64,000 nucleotides of DNA from positions 7,564,001-7,628,000 of the forward strand of contig NZ_JBCJKP010000001.1 in the NCBI RefSeq assembly GCF_039503195.1. The letters are read 5' to 3'. The notes below the pieces were generated by a model. That model did not search any database. It worked only from the letters and a program-made list of their open reading frames with translations, and was not told where the DNA came from. This DNA comes from Streptomyces mirabilis (GTDB lineage Bacteria; Actinomycetota; Actinomycetes; Streptomycetales; Streptomycetaceae). This document shows, one piece after another, positions 60,301 to 64,000 of the stretch. The position numbers and the translations under genes are program-made. Position 1 is the stretch's first letter. The number at the start of each line of letters is the position of its first letter.

Positions 60301-63300
60301 GCTGGTCGCCCGAGCGCGTCCTCGAACTCGGCGTCGGCACCGGACTCCTGCTCGCGCACATCGCCGGCCGGGTGGAGGAGTACTGGGCCACCGACTTCTC
60401 CCAGGCCGTGATCGACCGGCTCAGTGACCAGGTGACCCGGGCCGGCCTGGCCGACCGGGTCCGGCTGCGCCGCCAGGCCGCCGACGACCTCACCGGACTG
60501 CCCCGGGGCACATTCGACACCGTGGTGCTCAACTCGGTCGTGCAGTACTTCCCCGACGAGCGCTACCTCGCCCGGGTCCTGGACGGCGCCTGGGAACTGC
60601 TCGCGCCGGGCGGCCGGATCGTCCTCGGCGACATCCGGCGGGCGTCCTCCCTGCGCACGCTCCAGACGGGCGTCCAGCGGACGAAGCACCCCGATGCGGC
60701 ACCGGCCGTACTGCGCACCACGGTCGACCAGGCCGTCCTGCTGGAGAAGGAACTGGTGGTCGACCCCGAGTCGTTCCTGCGCTGGGCGGACCGGGCCGGG
60801 GCGGCCGGTGCCGACATCCGCGCCAAGAACGGCACCCACCACAACGAGCTGACCCGGCACCGCTACGAGGTCGTGCTGCACAAGCCGGGCACGGCACCGG
60901 CGGACGCCCCGCGACGGCTCGACGTCGTCCCCACCCTGACCTGGGAGGGCGACCTCGGCCGGCTCGCCGACCGGTTACGTGACCGGTCCGAGCCGGCGGT
61001 GCGGATCACCGGAATCCCGAACGCCCGCCTCACCGAGGAGGCCGCGGCGGCCCGCGCCCTCGGCCTCGACGACTCCGCGGCGCCCGAACTGCCCCCGCTC
61101 GACCCCGCCGAGATCCGGGCCTGGGCCGCCCGGCACGGCTGGGACGCGGTGCCGACCTGGTCGGCCGACGCGGTCGACCTGCTCGACGTGATCGTGCTGT
61201 GCGACGGCCCGGCCGCCGGCACCACCCTCACCGGCACATACCTGCCGGTAACCGACGGACGCACCCCGGCGAACGACCCCGCGGCCGCCGCCGCCGTCAC
61301 GGCGCTGCTGCCCGCCCTGCGCGGCCATCTGCGGGAGACCTTGCCCGAGTACATGGTCCCGGCCGCCATCGTGCCCATCGCCGCCGTGCCGCTGACCGAC
61401 AACGGCAAGCCCGACCGGCGCGCCCTGCCCGTGCCCGACTACGTGGTCGGCGGCGGCCGGGCTCCCTCCACCCCGGAGGAGGAGTCGCTGTGCGCGCTGT
61501 TCGCCGCGGTACTCGGACTCGACCAGGTCGGCGTGGACGACAACTTCTTCACCGTCGGCGGCCACTCGCTCCTGGCCACCCGGCTGGTCAGCCGTATCCG
61601 TGCCGAGCACGGTGTGGAGATCCCCATCCGGGTCGTCTTCCAGTCGCCCACCGTCGCCGAACTGGCGGCCCACCTGAACACCCTGAGCAACGTCCGCCCG
61701 CCGCTCCGTCCCCAGGTCCGGCCCGAACGGCTGCCGCTGTCGTACGCCCAGCAGCGGCTGTGGTTCATCCACCGCTTCGAGGGACCCTCGGCGACCTACA
61801 ACGTCACGCTGGCTCTGCGCATGCGCGGCGAACTCGACGCGGCGGCCCTGCGCCGCGCCGTGCACGACGTCGTCGTGCGGCACGAATCGCTGCGCACCGT
61901 CTTCGGCGAGGCGGACGGACAGCCGTACCAGCGCATCCTGGAACCGGCCGTGGTCGAGGTCCCGTGGGAGGAGCGCGAGATCACCGAGGCCGAGCTGCCC
62001 GGCGCCCTGCGGGCGGCGGCGCGCCGTCCGTTCGACCTGGCGGCCGAGACCCCCATCCGCTCCTGGCTGCTGCGGACCGGCGAGCGCGAGGCGGTGTTCC
62101 TGATCGGCGCACACCACATCGCCGCCGACGGCTGGTCCGCCCTCCCGCTGGCCCAGGACCTCACCACCGCGTACGAGGCCCGCCGCGCAGGCCGGGTGCC
62201 CCAGTGGGAACCGCTTCCCGTGCAGTACGCCGACTACACCCTCTGGCAGCGGGAACTGCTGGGCGACACCGACACCCCGGGCAGCCTCTACCGGCGGCAG
62301 CTGGACTACTGGACCACCCAGCTGGCCGGCCTGCCCGAGACCGTCTCGCCGCCCGCCGACCGGCCCCGGCCCGCCGCGGCGTCGTACGCCGGCGACCTGG
62401 TGCCGCTCGCACTCGACCCGCAGCTCACCGACGGCGTGCGCAGGCTGGCCCGGGAGACCGGTGCCACGGTGTCGATGGTGCTCCAGGCGGCCCTTGCCGC
62501 GCTGCTCACCAGGCTCGGCGCGGGCACGGACGTGTCGATCGGCTCGCCCATCGCCGGACGCACCGACGAAGCGCTCAACCGGTTGGTCGGCTTCTTCGTC
62601 AACACGTGGGTGTTGCGCGCGGACACCTCGGGCGACCCCTCCTTCGCCGAGCTCGTCGGCCGGGTCCGCGAGAGCAGCCTCGCCGCCTACGACCACCAGG
62701 ACATCCCCTTCGAGCACCTGGTCGAGAAGCTCAACCCGGTCCGCTCGCCCGCCCACCACCCGCTGTTCCAGGTGTGCCTGGCGCTCCAGAACAACGCGCG
62801 GCCGGAGTTCCACCTGGCGGGCCTGACCGTGACCGAGGAGCCGTTCTCCCCGGGCACCTCCCGCTTCGACCTGTTCATCAGCGTCACCGAACAGGACGAG
62901 GACGGCGCGCCGGCCCGTATCGGGGGCTTCGCGGAGTACGCCACCGAGCTGTTCGACGCCGGGACGGTCAGCACGCTGCTCGACCGCTGGCTGCACTTCC
63001 TGCGCCAGGTGGTCGCCGCGCCGGAGACGCCCATCGGATCCGTCGGCGTCCTGGCCGAGCACGAGCGCGCCGCGCTCAGCGGCTGGGGCGGCGGAGGCCG
63101 GGACGCCCGGTTCGACGCCGGCACCCTTCCCGAGCGGTTCGCCGCCACGGCCGCGGCGACCCCGGACGCGACCGCGCTGGTCTCCGCGGACGGCACACTC
63201 GCCTGGACCTACGCCGAACTGGACCGCTGGGCCAACCGCCTCGCCCACCACTTCCGGGCCCGCGGCGCCCGCCCGGACAGCCGCGTCGCGCTCGTGCTGG

Positions 63301-64000
63301 AACGCTCGCCGCTGCTGGTCGCCGCCGTCCTCGGCGTCCTCAAGACCGGCGCCGCCTACGTGCCGGTCGACCCCACCTACCCGCCCGAGCGCATCGACTA
63401 CCTGCTCGCGGACCTCGCCCCGGCGGTCACCGTGTACGAGGACCTCGCCGAGGAGGATCTCGACGGGCTGCCCGACTCGCCGCCCGAGACGGAGGGCGTC
63501 GGCGAGTCCGCTGTCGCCTACGTGATGTACACCTCGGGTTCCACCGGACGACCCAAGGGCGTGGAGGTGACCCACCGGAACGTCGTCGACCTCGCGCTCG
63601 ACGGCTGCTTCGGCACCGGCGCCCACCACCGCGTCCTCCTCCACTCGCCGCACACCTTCGACGCGTCGACGTACGAGATGTGGGTGCCGCTGCTCGGCGG
63701 CGGCACGGCCGTGGTGGCTCGCGCCGGCCGGCCGGACACCGCGGAACTCGCCCGGGTGATCACCGAGCGGGAGGTGACGGGGCTGTGGCTGACCGCCGGA
63801 CTGTTCGCCGTGATGGCCGAACAGCACGCCGAGTGCTTCGGCGCCGTCCAGGAGGTGTGGGCGGGCGGCGACGTCCTCTCGCCGACCGCCGTCCGCGCGG
63901 TGCTCGACGCCTGTCCCGGCGTCATCGTGGTCAACGGCTACGGCCCGACCGAGACCACCACGTTCGCCTCCCGGCACCGGGTGGCCTCTGCCGCGGAGTG
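57333..64000 (+). CDS. ecm7: Non-ribosomal peptide synthetase, C-A(Cys-like)-MT-T-C-A(Val)..., cut by the window end (Ecm7-like)
   Basis: The frame from ATG 57333 (after GGAAAG) stays open to the window edge (2,222 residues seen). C3 (about 1-440) has HHIAGDG near 130. A3 has FTSGSTGKPKG near 619 and the unusual A5 motif GGATEA near 763 in place of YGPTE, as in pyochelin-type Cys domains. The code reads about D-L-F-D-F-S-L-V-W-K, nearest to cysteine. An N-methyltransferase is inserted in A3 before its last motifs (VLELGVGTGLLL near 996). T3 has GGHSLL near 1409. C4 has HHIAADG near 1594. A4 has YTSGSTGRPKG near 2066 with code D-A-Y-W-W-G-G-T-F, a valine type. The remaining methyltransferase, carrier and thioesterase must lie beyond the window. 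It is separated from the first NRPS gene by 8 bp. Confidence 0.93.
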   Translation, partial: MTPLSYAQRRMWFINRFEGPSSTYNIPLLLRCHGPLDTVALRAAFRDVMIRHEVLRTVFAETDGQPYQRVLDPDEIELPWQDWGRVAPGRIPGVVGSVSGSWIDLSTDVPLRGCVLQSGDEEFLVVLVIHHIAGDGGSLAPLARDVSTAYRARVTGTAPDWSELPVQYSDYALWQHEMLGDEKDPDSVVTVQSAYWREELAGVSKPLPLPLDRPRPEVASFRGGSVPVGLPAELRAGVDKLAQTHGVTTSIVLQAALVTLLHRLGGGKDVTVGSPIAGRTEEALNELVGFFVNTWTLRVQVAADQPFERVLEQVRKKALAAYDHQDVPFERLVELLRPERSTAHHPLFQVVLAWQNNTPPHLDLPGLTVTMEPLPTGSAKFDLFFNLAPDESTGSVVGEIEYATDLFDRSTVEEIAARFVAVVEEVVADPRTPVGAAGEAGPGRSGGTLDAAERRKILVEWNDTARPVHCPGPVHLLFEEQAARRPDATALRWTGGTMTYGELNRWANRVAWDLKERGVGPETVVGVGVPRGPVMIAAVLGVLKAGGAYLPLEPALPADRVAGMLADAGCSLVLSTPDTERWALPDGVRLVELTAARSPGPDHDPEPAAGPDNTAYIIFTSGSTGKPKGVAVTHRPVHNLLDWCYRTFAFGPDDVALCVTSLGFDLSVFDVFGLLGCGGGVYIADAVQQRDPQLLLDVLLTEPITFWDSVPTTLNQVASLLTEDGGYEGTDDLRLVFLSGDYTPLSLPDEVRRVFTGAEIVSLGGATEATVWSNYFRVREIDPAWRSIPYGRPIDNARYYVLDENMEPCPVGVEGDLYIGGDCLCVGYVNRPELTAERFVRDPFSAREGDRLYRTGDRASFFPDGNICFLGRADNQVKLRGFRVEPGEIEHTLVRHPAVRQAIVTAREDRPGDLRLVAYVVPDTGALRPDGDADAQVGEWQEVYDQAYSHDNGHGFGEDFTGWNSSFTGEPIPLDEMRDWRDAAVERVLCWSPERVLELGVGTGLLLAHIAGRVEEYWATDFSQAVIDRLSDQVTRAGLADRVRLRRQAADDLTGLPRGTFDTVVLNSVVQYFPDERYLARVLDGAWELLAPGGRIVLGDIRRASSLRTLQTGVQRTKHPDAAPAVLRTTVDQAVLLEKELVVDPESFLRWADRAGAAGADIRAKNGTHHNELTRHRYEVVLHKPGTAPADAPRRLDVVPTLTWEGDLGRLADRLRDRSEPAVRITGIPNARLTEEAAAARALGLDDSAAPELPPLDPAEIRAWAARHGWDAVPTWSADAVDLLDVIVLCDGPAAGTTLTGTYLPVTDGRTPANDPAAAAAVTALLPALRGHLRETLPEYMVPAAIVPIAAVPLTDNGKPDRRALPVPDYVVGGGRAPSTPEEESLCALFAAVLGLDQVGVDDNFFTVGGHSLLATRLVSRIRAEHGVEIPIRVVFQSPTVAELAAHLNTLSNVRPPLRPQVRPERLPLSYAQQRLWFIHRFEGPSATYNVTLALRMRGELDAAALRRAVHDVVVRHESLRTVFGEADGQPYQRILEPAVVEVPWEEREITEAELPGALRAAARRPFDLAAETPIRSWLLRTGEREAVFLIGAHHIAADGWSALPLAQDLTTAYEARRAGRVPQWEPLPVQYADYTLWQRELLGDTDTPGSLYRRQLDYWTTQLAGLPETVSPPADRPRPAAASYAGDLVPLALDPQLTDGVRRLARETGATVSMVLQAALAALLTRLGAGTDVSIGSPIAGRTDEALNRLVGFFVNTWVLRADTSGDPSFAELVGRVRESSLAAYDHQDIPFEHLVEKLNPVRSPAHHPLFQVCLALQNNARPEFHLAGLTVTEEPFSPGTSRFDLFISVTEQDEDGAPARIGGFAEYATELFDAGTVSTLLDRWLHFLRQVVAAPETPIGSVGVLAEHERAALSGWGGGGRDARFDAGTLPERFAATAAATPDATALVSADGTLAWTYAELDRWANRLAHHFRARGARPDSRVALVLERSPLLVAAVLGVLKTGAAYVPVDPTYPPERIDYLLADLAPAVTVYEDLAEEDLDGLPDSPPETEGVGESAVAYVMYTSGSTGRPKGVEVTHRNVVDLALDGCFGTGAHHRVLLHSPHTFDASTYEMWVPLLGGGTAVVARAGRPDTAELARVITEREVTGLWLTAGLFAVMAEQHAECFGAVQEVWAGGDVLSPTAVRAVLDACPGVIVVNGYGPTETTTFASRHRVASAAE

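Noticed and set aside
56595..60881. 1,428-codon open frame on the minus strand
   Set aside because: It is a GC-rich antisense shadow of the two NRPS genes; its translation has no domain and the plus strand carries all NRPS motifs.
60975..63977. 1,000-codon open frame on the minus strand
   Set aside because: Antisense shadow of the second NRPS; composition (Gly/Arg/Val-rich, no motifs) is typical of reverse-frame reads in high-GC DNA.
1..64000. tRNA or rRNA genes, insertion sequences, attachment sites
   Set aside because: I found no cloverleaf-like segment with a T-loop consensus, no transposase or integrase gene and no flanking direct repeats at the NRPS cluster boundary.

Overview
The window is high-GC actinobacterial chromosome, almost certainly Streptomyces. 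The evidence is the very GC-rich third codon positions, frequent GTG and TTG starts, GGAGG-type ribosome sites, and lineage-typical genes (sepH, cutRS, DUF3093/DUF3710/DUF4193/DUF3159/DUF5998 proteins, a Pat acetyltransferase with an acyl-CoA-synthetase tail). I see no rRNA, tRNA, CRISPR, IS element or phage.

Layout. 1-9.6 kb: edge of an unknown gene, a CobW-type metal GTPase with tandem-repeat tails, topoisomerase IV subunit A, a paired M16 protease operon, a c-di-AMP (ydaO-type) riboswitch driving an M23 cell-wall hydrolase, and a GntR regulator. 9.6-24.5 kb: HPr, Pat, a DUF5998/phosphodiesterase/thymidine-kinase run, sulfurtransferase, SepH, a lactone oxidase/MFS pair, ferrochelatase behind a possible iron box, and an inositol monophosphatase. 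24.6-33.6 kb: CutRS (cutS looks frameshifted at its end), DUF4193, DUF3093, a thioesterase-dut-DUF3710 operon, a secreted alginate-lyase-family enzyme, and an ABC ATPase with defective motifs. 33.7-43.6 kb: a potassium-themed block with KdpDE, OB-fold and DUF3159 proteins, two TrkA-type proteins, an unlisted 31-residue membrane peptide, and a transporter that reads as a KimA-type K+ importer rather than an amino-acid permease; a TrmA-like RNA methyltransferase closes the core region. The stretch from the inositol monophosphatase to the RNA methyltransferase resembles the M. tuberculosis Rv2689c-Rv2701c region as I remember it.

43.7-64 kb (continuing off the right edge): a non-ribosomal peptide cluster. 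It has an aryl-acid AMP ligase, a type II thioesterase (frameshifted in this sequence), an isopropylmalate-dehydrogenase-like enzyme, a kynurenine-3-monooxygenase-like flavoenzyme, a small ABM-fold protein and two NRPSs. NRPS 1 is C-A(Ser)-T-E-C-A-T. NRPS 2 is C-A(Cys-like)+methyltransferase-T-C-A(Val)... and is cut by the window end. The predicted order aryl acid / D-Ser / small residue / N-Me-Cys / Val matches quinomycin-family bis-intercalators (echinomycin, triostin, SW-163). The accessory enzymes match the tryptophan-derived quinoxaline chromophore pathway. This is therefore best read as a quinomycin-type cluster, not a new class.

The least expected observations are: (i) tandem duplications that span stop codons at the 3' ends of several unrelated genes; (ii) two genes (cutS and the thioesterase) each broken by one missing G in a G-run, which suggests assembly error or recent decay; (iii) the KimA/TrkA/micro-protein/KdpDE neighbourhood; (iv) an ABC ATPase lacking the Walker A lysine; and (v) the repeat-tailed CobW protein.
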